A stretch of DNA of 64,000 bases from contig JAHHGX010000070.1 in assembly GCA_019359675.1 (NCBI GenBank), positions 124,001 to 188,000 of the forward strand, given 5' to 3'. The notes under the pieces were generated by a model that made no database searches, was not told where the DNA came from, and saw only the letters and a list, made by a program, of their open reading frames with translations. This stretch comes from Calothrix sp. FI2-JRJ7. Lineage in GTDB: Bacteria > Cyanobacteriota > Cyanobacteriia > Cyanobacteriales > Nostocaceae. Below, piece after piece: positions 38,290 through 47,985 of this stretch (its first letter is position 1; every line of letters starts with the position of its first letter). The translations under genes were made by a program, and so were the position numbers.

Positions 38290-38631
38290 TATAAATTAAT
38301 ATTTAGATTAAATTTTCTTATCTTTATCAGAATTGCGGCGCCTGTATTGCCTAAAGATACCTGTATAAGGCGGCTATCATCCTGATAAGTTCGGCATTCC
38401 GGCAGAATCTAATTTGGCACGGTAATATTAGAATAAATATTAAAACTTGCAACATTCAGTTACAAGGTTAAAAAATATTGGCATCTGACAGGTAACTGCT
38501 GTAACCTTCAGTGGTTAGCGAGAGTAACAAACGGCTTCTAGGCATCTCTAAGAAGCAGTAAGCACACGAGTAACATCCTCATAAGTTTGTTGAAAGCGCG
38601 TAGATGGCTTCCATACGCGCGCATTGGTTGT
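38290..38631. other. Intergenic region before DUF502 gene
   Basis: 342 bases. One GGCGCC site (38339) and a few short complementary segments (CGGCTTCTAGGCATCTCTAAGAAGC near 38532-38556) are present, but no repeat family or riboswitch that I recognise. Confidence 0.45.
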
Positions 38632-39387
38632 ATGAGTACCTATATAAAAAGTTCTACTAGCCTAAACAAGGAGAGTCGGGGATTGGTAATCGAACGCTTA
38701 AAGCAGGATTTAAAGAATGACTTGATTGCTGGGTTGCTGGTTGTCATACCTCTAGCAACTACAATCTGGCTGACGATTACCATTGCTAACTGGGTAATTG
38801 ACTTTCTCACGCGGGTACCCAAGCAACTTAATCCTTTTGATGGGCTGCACCCTATTTTAGTTAATTTACTTAATATTTTGGTGGGCTTTGCCGTTCCACT
38901 ATTAGGTATTCTTTTAATCGGGTTAATGGCTCGTAACATCGCTGGACGCTGGTTGCTTGATTTTGGTGAGCAAACAGTACAAGCGATTCCTTTAGCTGGA
39001 CAGGTTTATAAAACTCTTAAGCAAATTCTTGAAACTTTATTCAAAGACTCAAATGGTAAGTTTCGGCGAGTGGTTTTGGTAGAATATCCCAGACGTGGTG
39101 TTTGGTCTGTCGGATTTGTAACAGGCGCCATTAGCAACGAAATCCAAGCGCAAATGCCACAACCAGTATTAAGTGTTTTTGTGCCCACTACTCCAAACCC
39201 AACCACAGGATGGTATGCTGTAGTACCTGAGAAAGAAGTTGTTAATCTATCAATATCAATCGAAGATGCCTTTAAAATTATAGTTTCAGGCGGTATAGTT
39301 GCCCCAAATACCCCTATACCCTCACTTGTAATGGCGGAGCGTAAAGTCGAAATTCCTTCTTCGGAGTCACGGCAGATAATACCGTAA
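38632..39387 (+). CDS. DUF502 membrane protein
   Basis: 251-residue inner-membrane protein of the DUF502 family, widespread in cyanobacteria and chloroplast-bearing plants (COV/LCV-like). Two membrane segments are visible at about 28-52 (DLIAGLLVVIPLATTIWLTI) and 78-104 (LVNLLNILVGFAVPLLGILL). They are followed by the conserved GEQTVQAIPLAGQVYKTLKQ, VVLVEYPRRGVWSVGFVTG and VFVPTTPNPTTGWYAVVPE. No reaction is known. The frame is open to a TTG at 38587, but ATG 38632 gives the family start. It is the first of a DUF502-nusB-ftsY run. Confidence 0.85.
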   Translation: MSTYIKSSTSLNKESRGLVIERLKQDLKNDLIAGLLVVIPLATTIWLTITIANWVIDFLTRVPKQLNPFDGLHPILVNLLNILVGFAVPLLGILLIGLMARNIAGRWLLDFGEQTVQAIPLAGQVYKTLKQILETLFKDSNGKFRRVVLVEYPRRGVWSVGFVTGAISNEIQAQMPQPVLSVFVPTTPNPTTGWYAVVPEKEVVNLSISIEDAFKIIVSGGIVAPNTPIPSLVMAERKVEIPSSESRQIIP

Positions 39388-39434
39388 GGGTTTCTATTAT
39401 TTAATCTATCTAAAATCCATTCATAAAAAAAAGT

Positions 39435-40088
39435 ATGCAAGAGCGTAAACCTCGTCAAATTGCGCGTGAACTGGCACTCCTATGTTTGAGTCAGTTACCC
39501 ACCAATCCTAAAAAGCTAAACGAAGAACACTTACCGAAACTTGTACTTGCCGCTGTTCGTACCCTCCGCTCTGAAGTTCAAGATACCCTTGATAATGCCG
39601 CAGGTGAGTTACAGCGTAGTAATGACAGGTTACTTACTAGCGAAACACGTGCTAGCGATTTAAACACCGCGCGCACTATGCTCAAAGAAGCTGTTACTTA
39701 TGCCCAAAAGGCAGTTAACCAGCTAGGTGCTGCCATTGAGTTTCCCGAATTAATTCAACTTGCTAACCAGGACAAGGATGTTGCACGCTATGCAATTGAT
39801 ATTGTTCGCACTGTAAATGAGAATCAAACTCTTATTGATGGAGAGATTTCTCAGGCATTGGTAGATTGGCAAGTTAATCGTCTCGCCCAAATTGACCGTG
39901 ATATTTTACGTATTGCGGTGGCTGAAATGTTATTTTTACAGCTTGATGAACGTATGGCTATTAATGAAGCTGTAGAGTTGGCAAAGCGGTATAGTGAAGC
40001 TGATGGGCACAGGTTTATTAATGGAGTTCTACGTAGGGTTACTGAGAGTAAGAGTGAATTGAGTTTGCAAAAAATAAAAGGCAGGTAA
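39435..40088 (+). CDS. nusB: Transcription antitermination factor NusB
   Basis: NusB binds boxA RNA with NusE (S10) and keeps RNA polymerase from stopping early in rRNA operons. The 217-residue product is longer than the ~140 residues of E. coli; as in other cyanobacteria, a helical insert of ~70 residues sits after the N-terminal [19 protein letters not shown]. The C-terminal half is standard: [49 protein letters not shown]. It starts 47 bases after DUF502. Repeat F lies between it and ftsY. Confidence 0.95.
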   Translation: MQERKPRQIARELALLCLSQLPTNPKKLNEEHLPKLVLAAVRTLRSEVQDTLDNAAGELQRSNDRLLTSETRASDLNTARTMLKEAVTYAQKAVNQLGAAIEFPELIQLANQDKDVARYAIDIVRTVNENQTLIDGEISQALVDWQVNRLAQIDRDILRIAVAEMLFLQLDERMAINEAVELAKRYSEADGHRFINGVLRRVTESKSELSLQKIKGR

Positions 40089-40145
40089 TTTTGCAACGGA
40101 TGTAAGGGATGGGTTACTGGTTTGTTTTGGGATTGTATGTTGGGT

Positions 40146-40199
40146 GGGGCGGGTTTACATATATCCTTAGTAATTGAAAATTTAGGTTAACCTGCCCCC
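40146..40199. repeat. Repeat F copy 3
   Basis: Arms GGGGCGGGTTTA and TTAGGTTAACCTGCCCC around ATATCCTTAGTAATTGAAAA. Same layout and spacer tone as the copy at 35114, again just upstream of a start codon (ftsY, 26 bases later). Confidence 0.8.
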
Positions 40200-40225
40200 A
40201 CGAAACCCATATTTTTGTAATCACA

Positions 40226-41761
40226 ATGGCTTTTAATTGGTTCCGTCGTCAACATAACGAATCTTCTAATTCTCCTGCTCTTGAAGAAAAAACTGAGCAG
40301 TCTCAAGTTGAGGCGCCTTCTACTACACCCGATGCGGCGCCTACTACTGCACCCGATGCTTCTGACCTGCTGGCATTTGCTAAGGCTGCTTATAAGAATA
40401 TTCAGCAAAAGCAACAAGATGCTCCTATAGAAACTGAGGCTGTGACTGAAGCTGTCACTGAGGCGGCTGTCACTGAAGAACAGAAAATTGAAGAAGTTGT
40501 TGAAGAAACTATTGAAGAGCCTGTAGTAGAATCAACAGTTGACACTGTTGATTCTACTGGATTGGTGAATGCGGAAGCCAACAATTTATCTTTTATCGAA
40601 CGTGCAGCAGCAGAAAGAGAAGCTAGACAACAACGGTTGATGCAAAGCGCCATTGATGTTCCGGTGCCACAAGCAGAAATAACAAATGTAAATGTAGTAT
40701 CTGATACAAGTGATATTGAAACTGAGGAAACATTAGATTTCGATTCAGATTTAGAGTTTGATGACGGGTTTGTGTGGTCGGCAGAAGTTCTTGCGGCACA
40801 AGGTCGGCGCCCAGAAGATGTATCTATAGAAGAAATAAATTGGCTTAAAAAGCTGCGACGGGGTTTGAGTAAAACTCGTCGTAATATAGTCAATCAATTA
40901 AAGGCGATTGTTGGCAAGGGTCCACTAAACCAAGCTGCGGTTACAGAAATTGAAGCACTGCTTTTACAAGCTGATGTTGGTGTCGAAGCAACTGACTATA
41001 TTATTGAGGCTTTACAAAGTAAATTACGCTCGGAAGCGCTTCCTGCTGATGCTGCTATTGCATATCTCAAGACTATCCTTAAGGATATGCTCGAAGCTCC
41101 TATTCAAAAATCTCAAAAAACTGTCTTCGCTCCAGAAAAGGACACTCTCAATATTTGGCTCATGACTGGTGTTAATGGCGCCGGTAAAACTACAACTATT
41201 GGTAAGCTTGCTCATTTATCCCAAAAATCAGGCTACCGCACTTTGATTGGCGCCGCTGATACTTTCCGTGCTGCTGCTGTTGAACAAGTCAAAGTTTGGG
41301 GTAGACGTAGTAATGTTGAAGTCATTTCAAATCCGGGTAAAAATACAGACCCAGCAGCTGTGGTGTTCGACGCAATAACGGCTGCAAATGCTCGTAATAC
41401 AGAATTACTGTTAGTAGATACCGCAGGACGCTTGCAAAATAAGAAAAATTTGATGGATGAACTCAGTAAAGTCCGTCGCATTATCGATAAAAAAGCCCCC
41501 ACAGCTAAAGTAGAATCACTGTTGGTGCTTGATGCAACGTTAGGTCAAAATGGTTTGCGGCAAGCTGAGGTTTTTTCCCAAGCTGCACAGTTAAGTGGTG
41601 TAGTTTTAACTAAACTTGATGGTACTGCTAAAGGTGGTGTTGCACTTGCTGTTGTAAAGCAGTTGGGTCTACCAATTCGATTTGTTGGCGCCGGTGAAGG
41701 TATAGAAGACCTACGTCCTTTCTCTAGCTACGAATTTGTCGAAGCTTTACTTAGTAACTAA
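40226..41761 (+). CDS. ftsY: Signal recognition particle receptor FtsY
   Basis: GTPase that docks SRP-ribosome complexes at the membrane. 511 residues: an acidic low-complexity A domain (1-190) with TEAVTEAVTEAAVTEE-type repeats that binds membrane, the four-helix N domain (about 205-290), then the G domain with GVNGAGKTTT (about 315-324), DTFRAAAVEQVK, LLVDTAGRLQNKKNLMDEL, LTKLDGTAKGG and the closing RFVGAGEGIEDLRPF. All GTPase motifs are intact. It follows nusB by 137 bases, an order conserved in related cyanobacteria as far as I know. Confidence 0.97.
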   Translation: MAFNWFRRQHNESSNSPALEEKTEQSQVEAPSTTPDAAPTTAPDASDLLAFAKAAYKNIQQKQQDAPIETEAVTEAVTEAAVTEEQKIEEVVEETIEEPVVESTVDTVDSTGLVNAEANNLSFIERAAAEREARQQRLMQSAIDVPVPQAEITNVNVVSDTSDIETEETLDFDSDLEFDDGFVWSAEVLAAQGRRPEDVSIEEINWLKKLRRGLSKTRRNIVNQLKAIVGKGPLNQAAVTEIEALLLQADVGVEATDYIIEALQSKLRSEALPADAAIAYLKTILKDMLEAPIQKSQKTVFAPEKDTLNIWLMTGVNGAGKTTTIGKLAHLSQKSGYRTLIGAADTFRAAAVEQVKVWGRRSNVEVISNPGKNTDPAAVVFDAITAANARNTELLLVDTAGRLQNKKNLMDELSKVRRIIDKKAPTAKVESLLVLDATLGQNGLRQAEVFSQAAQLSGVVLTKLDGTAKGGVALAVVKQLGLPIRFVGAGEGIEDLRPFSSYEFVEALLSN

Positions 41762-42427
41762 GATGTAACAGTATACCAAACAGCCATTCTATTAGTGGAG
41801 AGTTAGAATTTATTAAAAATTCAAAACTTCCTAAAACTAATTATTTAAAAATGCGCTTGAGCTGCTATCATCAGTTGCATCCTGAAAATCTAGCATGAAT
41901 AGGCGCCATATTTCATTGAGAGATAGCGTCTTGAGTCCCACTATGGCTACATCATTGACTTCTTAATATTCTCTAGCTAATAAATTAAAGGTTGTAATTT
42001 ATGTTCAAATGTAACTATTCACATGAAACTGTTCAAATAAAAGTAAAGTGCCGGGAAATAAAATGTTTTTGACAAATCCTCTTACCCCCTATACCTCTAA
42101 CCCCTTGGTCAAAAATAGTTAACATACCGAATAAGTGATGAAGGTTCTATGAATTGTCTACCTTTGGATACATGATGTATTTATCAGGTTATGAGATTAT
42201 TAATAACCTTCAGTACGTAGTAGAAAATACTGTTGTAATCAAGCTAATTAAGTAACAACTACTAAAAATATGGTAAATCAAATTCGTTATATTAAGAAAT
42301 TTAATTATACAATGAAATACTTATAAAGTTTTTATCCTACGTCATAATACGCTTGCTAAAATTACAAGCTTTGCCCCAATATGGTGTAGCAATACCAAGC
42401 TAAAAGTTTAAACGATAATAAACACCT
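41762..42427. other. Long gene-free region between ftsY and the SpoIIE phosphatase
   Basis: 666 bases, AT-rich. It holds a GGCGCC site at about 41902, a C-rich stretch ACCCCCTATACCTCTAACCC near 42083 like the C/G-run repeats, and nothing else recognised. It contains only tiny open frames (one of 23 codons at 41895). Promoters of the next gene should be here. Confidence 0.5.
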
Positions 42428-43846
42428 GTGCCTCAACCACCTTCTCAACCAACTAACAGTAATACCAGCACTACGACTGATGTCACTCCAGTGGTAGCGC
42501 TGAAAGAACTTGTGGCAAGGCTGCATCGCGAGCAAAATAAAATTCAAGACTTGCTTAGTTCGTTGGGATTTGCCCTTAGAAGCTTTAACAATTTAAATCA
42601 GTTTTTAGAGTTAATTCCACTGATGGCAACGCGAGTCACTGACGCTGATGGTAGTGCCTTATTTCTCTACAAACCAAATGGACAAGTGCGGTTAGAGCAA
42701 TTGCATTGGCAAGATAGTCTTCAGCGTAAAAATATTCGTAAAGCGCTCGAAACAGCCAGTAGCCAAATTACTTTATTAGCAAATGCTGTACCCCTAACAG
42801 CTACAACAGGGATGTTAGATGACCAAATGCATCGCTGTTTGGGTCCTGGTGTACAAATATTTGGTACCGCTATCCTCGTCAAACATAATGAACGTGGATG
42901 GTTATATGTATTAAGTCGTGACCCAGATTACACTTGGACAGAAACACGTCAAAAGCTAGTTCGTTTAGTAGCTGACCAAACCGCAGTTGCGATTGAAAAC
43001 GATGAATTAGGTGTTGAATTACGTAAAAAAGAACGTTTAGACCAAGAACTTGAAATTGGCGCCGAAATTCAAAGGCGCCTACTACCCCGTCAATGTCCTA
43101 CAATACCAGGGTTAGCTTTAGCTGCACGTTGTAAACCCGCTAACCGTGTAGGTGGAGATTACTACGACTTTATTCCAACCAACCATAACCAAATTCAACC
43201 AAGCGGAAAAAATACCGTAATAAGTACTTCAGTACTTAACGACGAAGACAACAATGGACGTTGGGGGGTAGTAGTTGGTGACGTAATGGGTAAAGGAGTT
43301 CCCGCAGGGTTAATTATGACAATGATGCGGGGGATGTTACGCGGTGAAGTATTACACGGTCATCCACCCAAACGAATATTACAAAACTTAAATCGCGTCA
43401 TGTACGCCGATTTAGAAAACTCCAATAGATTTGTCACGCTTTTTTATTCAGAATTTGAACCAGAAACGCGAACTTTATATTTTAGTAACGCTGCTCACAA
43501 CCCCCCATTATGGTGGCACGCTGCAACCAGAACAATAACGCGCTTAGACACTTTGGGAATGTTAATTGGTTTAGATGCTAATAGCCAATACGAAGATGGT
43601 GAAGCACAGTTAGAACCTGGTGACGTTGTAATTTATTATACCGATGGGTTAACAGATGCCGCTTCAGCCAGTGGCGATAGATTTGACGAAGACAACTTAA
43701 TTAAAGCATTTAATACAGCCTGCCGCATTTATAGCGAACCCCAAGAAATACTAGATTATATGTTTGATACAGTACACGAATTTATTGGCGCCGATAAACA
43801 AAACATCGACGACATGACACTAGTAGTCTTACAAATAAGAGAATAA
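42428..43846 (+). CDS. GAF-SpoIIE protein phosphatase (RsbU-like)
   Basis: 472-residue PPM-type serine phosphatase with sensor domain. N-terminal Thr/Ser-rich 20 residues, a coiled-coil-like helix, a GAF domain (about 45-190; VTDADGSALFLYKPNG, LVADQTAVAIENDELG), a linker helix and the SpoIIE/RsbU domain (about 215-472). Metal sites are visible in GGDYYDF and GVVVGDVMGKGVPAG, with YYTDGLTDA and DDMTLVVLQ at the end. Such enzymes dephosphorylate anti-sigma-factor antagonists. The start is GTG 42428. The immediate 3' neighbour is repeat C, so it is probably the last gene of its unit. Confidence 0.92.
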   Translation: MPQPPSQPTNSNTSTTTDVTPVVALKELVARLHREQNKIQDLLSSLGFALRSFNNLNQFLELIPLMATRVTDADGSALFLYKPNGQVRLEQLHWQDSLQRKNIRKALETASSQITLLANAVPLTATTGMLDDQMHRCLGPGVQIFGTAILVKHNERGWLYVLSRDPDYTWTETRQKLVRLVADQTAVAIENDELGVELRKKERLDQELEIGAEIQRRLLPRQCPTIPGLALAARCKPANRVGGDYYDFIPTNHNQIQPSGKNTVISTSVLNDEDNNGRWGVVVGDVMGKGVPAGLIMTMMRGMLRGEVLHGHPPKRILQNLNRVMYADLENSNRFVTLFYSEFEPETRTLYFSNAAHNPPLWWHAATRTITRLDTLGMLIGLDANSQYEDGEAQLEPGDVVIYYTDGLTDAASASGDRFDEDNLIKAFNTACRIYSEPQEILDYMFDTVHEFIGADKQNIDDMTLVVLQIRE

Positions 43847-43913
43847 GTAGGGTGCGTGACGCTATAACAATCGCGGAATAAAACCAATAACCTGGTAGCG
43901 TCACGCACCTTAC
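43847..43913. repeat. Repeat C copy 4
   Basis: GTAGGGTGCGTGACGCT and AGCGTCACGCACCTTAC arms begin directly after the phosphatase stop. Most similar in the window to the copy at 55278-55344, including the spacer (TATAAMAAT...TAAAACYAAT). Confidence 0.85.
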
Positions 43914-43973
43914 TTACTTGAAATGTAAAGGCGCCTGATTTTTATAGGAATGGCGCTTACTTAACGTATTAAT

Positions 43974-44037
43974 GGTGCGTGAAAGCACTGTATTTTGCGT
44001 TACATTGATTGATAGTAATAGCTTTCACGCACCCTAC
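43974..44037. repeat. Repeat C copy 5
   Basis: GGTGCGTGAAAGC and GCTTTCACGCACCCTAC arms. It differs from copy 4 by GAAAGC in place of GACGCT on both sides, so arm changes are compensated. Lies immediately 3' of the DUF2278 gene, making a double hairpin between the two convergent genes. Confidence 0.85.
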
Positions 44038-44040
44038 CTC

Positions 44041-45030
44041 TTAAAAGACGATTGTCCAACCTTCTTTGCTAACTTTGTCTTTGGTGTAGGAAACACCGTC
44101 TATTTTTAGACCACCGTTATCGAGAAGGGTAATAATACCACCTTCGTTGTCTAGGTTGATTTTGTTACTTAAAGTCACTTTTAAAACTTCACCTGGATTG
44201 ATGGTACCAGTGAGCGGGAATTTAGATTTCAATTTGTCAGCTATTGCCCATCCCGTTAAATCAACTGGTTCCGGTGAAGTATTAAGTAAAGTAACAGTTT
44301 CTTGATTTGTGTCCTTACCTACAGGGTTTACCATTGCAGCAACAATGCGAATTGCTGCGGTTGTTTCTGGTATAAGTGTATCGATACGGTTTCCGGTTGT
44401 ATCGTCGGTATGGAAAGATTGCGATTGGAAAGCTAGAAAAATTCCCACCCATGTCGAACGTGATGGATAGTGTATTAATAGTCCTCCGTCTTGCCAAACT
44501 CCATTATCTCGTTGGAATTTGCCATCATTACCCTGGTTCATATGGATATCGTGGATACCGTTACCAGGAAGGAAACCAAAATATTTGTCTTTAACGTCGG
44601 TTTCTGGACCCCATCTTTCTCCAAAAGCGTATATTGCAGTGTCTTCACTTTCTACTGCACGGTTAATATATAACTCGATTAATTCGTTTAAGTCATTATC
44701 TGGACCAGGAACATTGTGTGGTAAAGGTTTCATTTGCGTTGTGTCAAACAAGTTCCCCCGGATAAAGTCCAACGCTAGTCCACCTGGTTTTCTTGAAAGT
44801 TCATGAAACCCATTATCTAGTTCAACCAGTCCTTTAATAATCGGATGGTTGAAGTTTTCATCTACGTAATAAAATAATTCTGATGGCGCCAGTTTTGATT
44901 TGACGTTGATGGCAATACGATATTTGGTGTCTCCATCACTTAGAAGTACTTGGTAATGGGGTGTTTGTCCTTCACCCAGCTTACGGTCAACAACACGACC
45001 TTTCAGTACACCATAATTCTTTAAAGGCAT
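44041..45030 (-). CDS. DUF2278 (YukJ) protein with lamin-tail-like domain
   Basis: 329 residues. N-terminal two thirds match the DUF2278/YukJ family: PLKNYGVLKGRVVDRKLGEG, YYVDENFNHPIIKGLVELDN, GNGIHDIHMNQGND and GLLIHYPSRSTWVGIFLAFQ. The C-terminal ~95 residues (VTLLNTSPEPVDLTGWAIAD, PGEVLKVTL, GGIITLLDNGGLKIDGVSYT) look like a lamin tail (LTD) domain. No signal peptide. The histidine-rich GIHDIHMNQG motif may be catalytic, but no function is established. AGGAG lies 7 bases before ATG 45030, a strong start. Confidence 0.85.
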   Translation of the reverse strand: MPLKNYGVLKGRVVDRKLGEGQTPHYQVLLSDGDTKYRIAINVKSKLAPSELFYYVDENFNHPIIKGLVELDNGFHELSRKPGGLALDFIRGNLFDTTQMKPLPHNVPGPDNDLNELIELYINRAVESEDTAIYAFGERWGPETDVKDKYFGFLPGNGIHDIHMNQGNDGKFQRDNGVWQDGGLLIHYPSRSTWVGIFLAFQSQSFHTDDTTGNRIDTLIPETTAAIRIVAAMVNPVGKDTNQETVTLLNTSPEPVDLTGWAIADKLKSKFPLTGTINPGEVLKVTLSNKINLDNEGGIITLLDNGGLKIDGVSYTKDKVSKEGWTIVF

Positions 45031-45494
45031 TTAAGTCTCCTACACAATGTTTTACTTGTATTTAATTTGACTTATTCCTCAACCGTAATTGTAAGGTAAT
45101 TTATTAATCACCTCATAACTAGTTATGTAAATTACATCTACGCCTAACAAGCCTACAAAACAAGCACACACAAATGTGTTTGCTATCCTACCAAAGGGTT
45201 TTATATTTAACCTTTGCCATAATGGCACATGTTTTTTAATTTGACCAAAATTAAATTCGATTTTCCAAATAACGACCAATAAATATACAGTGATTATTCT
45301 GATATATAGGAGCTTATTTTTACTCAGTATTTCCTAAATCAGACGTTTGCATCAAGAAATTTATCTATTTGTGAAGTAAAAAATAAACTATGCAAATTCT
45401 TTGTTAGTAAATTAGAGTAAGTTTGTATCACTCTTGTGGGATGTCAGGGGAGGGCAGGGATGCCGAATGTTAATCAATTTTGGTTAAATAAAGT
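45031..45494. other. Intergenic region, AT-rich
   Basis: 464 bases. A 66-codon reverse-strand frame at 45079-45279 is present, but it has no ribosome site or family resemblance, so I do not call it. A CTCTTGTGGGATG fragment of the dispersed hairpins occurs at 45431. Nothing else was recognised. Confidence 0.5.
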
Positions 45495-46109
45495 TTAAAT
45501 AAAACTATCTATCCAATAAGGATAAGCATATGAATCATTTCTTTGTAGTTCAATACCTTGATAATCAGTAAATAAATAATTAGCTGTCGCGTGTAAACTA
45601 TCAAGTAAATTCGTTTCTTCTCCACTAGCTTCAAGTGCTATGCTCCACCAAGTTTTGTTATATATTTCCAATAATGTAAGTTCGACGTTGCAACTGTTTT
45701 TAACATTATCTAAATTTATATTATTATCTAATTTTTCTGGAACGGCGCCAGGTAAAATTTGATATGACTGTAAATAGCGACTTTTTTTCACACTTACCCA
45801 TGTAGGGTTATTTTGTACTTGAATTGACAGAAATGCTTCTTTTGTAGAGTCGTTACACATCCATTTGCGCCATTTCTCAACTTTACCTGTAACTGTGTCG
45901 GTAAATTGCACTCTTCCTAATTCTGATATTCGCCATTTTATTTCTAGGCGCCCTTCTCGCAACTTAATACCAACAAAATCATTCCCAGGTGCGTATAAAT
46001 AAATATCAGTACGCTGTTGGGGTTGTTGTGATGGGTCAAACCAGGTTTTAAAGCTAGTAGGGATGGCGCCAGGAATAAACCAGCGTACTTCACACGTTGT
46101 ATATGACAT
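45495..46109 (-). CDS. Conserved hypothetical protein, 204 aa
   Basis: Not recognised with certainty. A soluble 204-residue protein: SYTTCEVRWFIPGAIPTSFK, then DIYLYAPGNDFVGIKLREGR, LEIKWRISELG, and a C-terminal half with NVELTLLEIYNKTWWSIALE. Paired basic residues on strands (LREGRLEIKWR, VKKSRY) and the ExxxR-like opening recall CYTH/triphosphate-tunnel folds, but this is a guess. GTG at 46118 is an alternative start. Divergent from the psbP gene with about 95 bases between, so the promoters are close. Confidence 0.7.
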   Translation of the reverse strand: MSYTTCEVRWFIPGAIPTSFKTWFDPSQQPQQRTDIYLYAPGNDFVGIKLREGRLEIKWRISELGRVQFTDTVTGKVEKWRKWMCNDSTKEAFLSIQVQNNPTWVSVKKSRYLQSYQILPGAVPEKLDNNINLDNVKNSCNVELTLLEIYNKTWWSIALEASGEETNLLDSLHATANYLFTDYQGIELQRNDSYAYPYWIDSFI

Positions 46110-46204
46110 AATGGTCACGCTTGATGAGAAAATGTAAACGAAATATTACAAAAATATATTCTTGAAATATATTATTGCTTGGCGCCCTAAAGGATTGAAA
46201 ACAA

Positions 46205-46750
46205 ATGTGGAAACGTATCGGATTGATATTACTGTTGGTTTTTAGCTTGAGTTTGAGCTATTCGGATATTGCTGCTGCGGCTGGGCTAAAGACTTTTGCA
46301 GATACTGATAATGGCTATGAGTTCTCGTATCCTAATGGCTGGGTGCAAGTTAAAGTCGCGAATGGTCCGGTTGTAGTGTTCCATGATATTATCGAGCCTT
46401 CTGAGAATATCTCTGTTGTAATTAGTCCTGTTCCTGAAGGTAAGACACTAACGCAACTAGGAACACCAGGAGAAGTTGGATATAAACTTGGTAAAAGCGC
46501 TTTGGCACCTGAAGGGTCTGGTCGTGAAGCTGAATTAATTAACGATGCTCAAAGAGAAGTTGACGGCAAGGTTTATTATAAGTTGGAATATTTAATTAAA
46601 CTCCCTAATAATAAAAAACGTCATAACCTTGCCAATGTGACTGTTAGTCGTGGTAAGTTGTTTACTTTCAACGCCTCAGTTACAGAAAGACGTTGGCCAA
46701 GAGTCAAGCGTTTCATTCAAGATTCGATAGATTCGTTCAAAGTATATTAA
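46205..46750 (+). CDS. PsbP-family photosystem II protein (CyanoP)
   Basis: 181-residue lumenal photosystem II protein related to PsbP, linked to PSII assembly. Signal peptide at 1-25 ([20 protein letters not shown]), then [47 protein letters not shown] and the ending [20 protein letters not shown], all PsbP-like. CyanoP is usually a lipoprotein, but I see no lipobox cysteine at the end of this signal peptide. The stop overlaps the maf start (TAATG), so the two are translated in sequence. Confidence 0.9.
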   Translation: MWKRIGLILLLVFSLSLSYSDIAAAAGLKTFADTDNGYEFSYPNGWVQVKVANGPVVVFHDIIEPSENISVVISPVPEGKTLTQLGTPGEVGYKLGKSALAPEGSGREAELINDAQREVDGKVYYKLEYLIKLPNNKKRHNLANVTVSRGKLFTFNASVTERRWPRVKRFIQDSIDSFKVY

Positions 46751-47361
46751 TGATGGGTGTTCCACAATTTGTTCCACAATTTGTACTTGCTTCTGCTTCC
46801 CCTGCACGTCGTCGCTTGTTACAAACTATTGGTATTGAACCAGTAGTTTCTGTAAGTCATTTTGATGAATCACAAGTGCAGTCGCGCGACCCTGTATTAT
46901 TGGTGCAGATACTTGCCCAGCGTAAAGCTGAAAGAGTTGCACCAAAATTTGAATCTGCCGTTGTTATGGGTTGTGATTCGGTATTGGCTGTCAACGGTGA
47001 AATTCATGGTAAACCAGCTAGTCCCGAAGAAGCTATTTCTCGTTGGCATGAAATGCGCGGTCAAGTTGGTGACTTGCTAACTGGTCACGTTTTGATAGAT
47101 ACTTCACAAAGTCGAATGATTGTCAAGTGTCAAATTACAAAAGTTTACTTTGCGAATGCGAGTGATTCGGAGATAAGAACTTACGTTGCAACAGGTGAAC
47201 CTTTAAACTGTGCAGGCGCCTTTGCTTTAGAAGGTAAAGGAAGTGTGTTTGTCGAGAAAATTGAAGGTTGTCACAGTAATGTGATTGGGTTAAGTTTACC
47301 TTTGCTACGACACATGTTAGCTGATTTGGGTTATTCAGTCAGCGATTTTTGGAAACAGTAA
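46750..47361 (+). CDS. maf: Maf-family nucleoside triphosphate pyrophosphatase
   Basis: 203-residue house-cleaning enzyme that hydrolyses non-canonical or modified NTPs to the monophosphate. Motifs: [20 protein letters not shown] (the SxSPRR pattern), [20 protein letters not shown] and [18 protein letters not shown] near the end. The catalytic-base Asp is in MGCDSV. Starts at ATG 46750, whose first base is the last base of the psbP stop; 46753 is also possible. Its operon with psbP is seen in the sequence and is not functionally obvious. Confidence 0.93.
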   Translation: MMGVPQFVPQFVLASASPARRRLLQTIGIEPVVSVSHFDESQVQSRDPVLLVQILAQRKAERVAPKFESAVVMGCDSVLAVNGEIHGKPASPEEAISRWHEMRGQVGDLLTGHVLIDTSQSRMIVKCQITKVYFANASDSEIRTYVATGEPLNCAGAFALEGKGSVFVEKIEGCHSNVIGLSLPLLRHMLADLGYSVSDFWKQ

Positions 47362-47484
47362 ATGGGGTTATAAGTGTCATGCTGAACGTAGTGAAGCATC
47401 TCTTTATATTTAAGATTATTGAGATTCTAGCCTGCGGCAAATGCTCCGCATTACACTGCGCTCAGAATGACAATTTATACTTTC

Positions 47485-47512
47485 TCTAACTCCTAACTCC
47501 TAACTCCTAACT
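47485..47512. repeat. Tandem heptamer CTAACTC array, four units
   Basis: Four units of CTAACTC end at 47512. The reverse complement (GAGTTAG) gives the stop codon TAG of the reverse-strand gene at 47511-47513. Same STRR heptamer as at 36843. Confidence 0.75.
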
Positions 47513-47813
47513 ATTTACTGTAGTAAAATGCGACTTCTTTTTCTTTCAGTTCTGCAAAGCCGGCGCCATTAAGCATTTGGTTAAGTTCTTCTTGGGGAAT
47601 ATGTTTGGCACCTATGCGGACTATCCGCGAACGCATGGTATTAGATACACCACTACGTTGACGGTTTGCTTCAAGTCCCATGACTTTGTTATACAGTTCT
47701 AGTTTGGCTTCTGGGATGGGAGTTCCATCAAAATCAATTCCACGTGCGATTGCTTCATCAATGGCATCAGCACCTTTGGTATCCTGGTTTGCTTGGCTGG
47801 TTTCGGCAGACAT
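47511..47813 (-). CDS. DUF4090-family small protein
   Basis: 100-residue soluble protein that matches, as far as I recall, the cyanobacteria-specific DUF4090 family: ADAIDEAIARGIDFDGTPIP, LELYNKVMGLEANRQRSGVS, NTMRSRIVRIGAKHIPQEEL and ending KEKEVAFYYSK. High conservation of the Arg-rich middle suggests nucleic-acid or protein binding. No function known. ATG 47813 is the only sensible start. The stop is within a heptamer repeat. Confidence 0.75.
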   Translation of the reverse strand: MSAETSQANQDTKGADAIDEAIARGIDFDGTPIPEAKLELYNKVMGLEANRQRSGVSNTMRSRIVRIGAKHIPQEELNQMLNGAGFAELKEKEVAFYYSK

Positions 47814-47985
47814 GACTTTTTATATTTCTGGCATTGCATTGTAAATTTTACCAACTTGCGGCGCCTCCTTAACGATTCGCTTCAAAATGCAGTCTAGTAC
47901 ATGATTTTGATGAAGATACTTGCCAGTAAGGGGTTTTATGGTTTAACCTAAGCACCAGTCATGTGTTGCGATAGGTGGTAATGCT

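Noticed and set aside
38400-38590. Possible riboswitch or tRNA upstream of the DUF502 gene
   Set aside because: Some short complementary segments, but no recognisable aptamer core or cloverleaf; the whole window yielded no tRNA by eye.
45079-45279. 66-codon reverse-strand frame in the spacer beside the DUF2278 gene
   Set aside because: No ribosome site, no domain resemblance and unconvincing composition; treated as chance.
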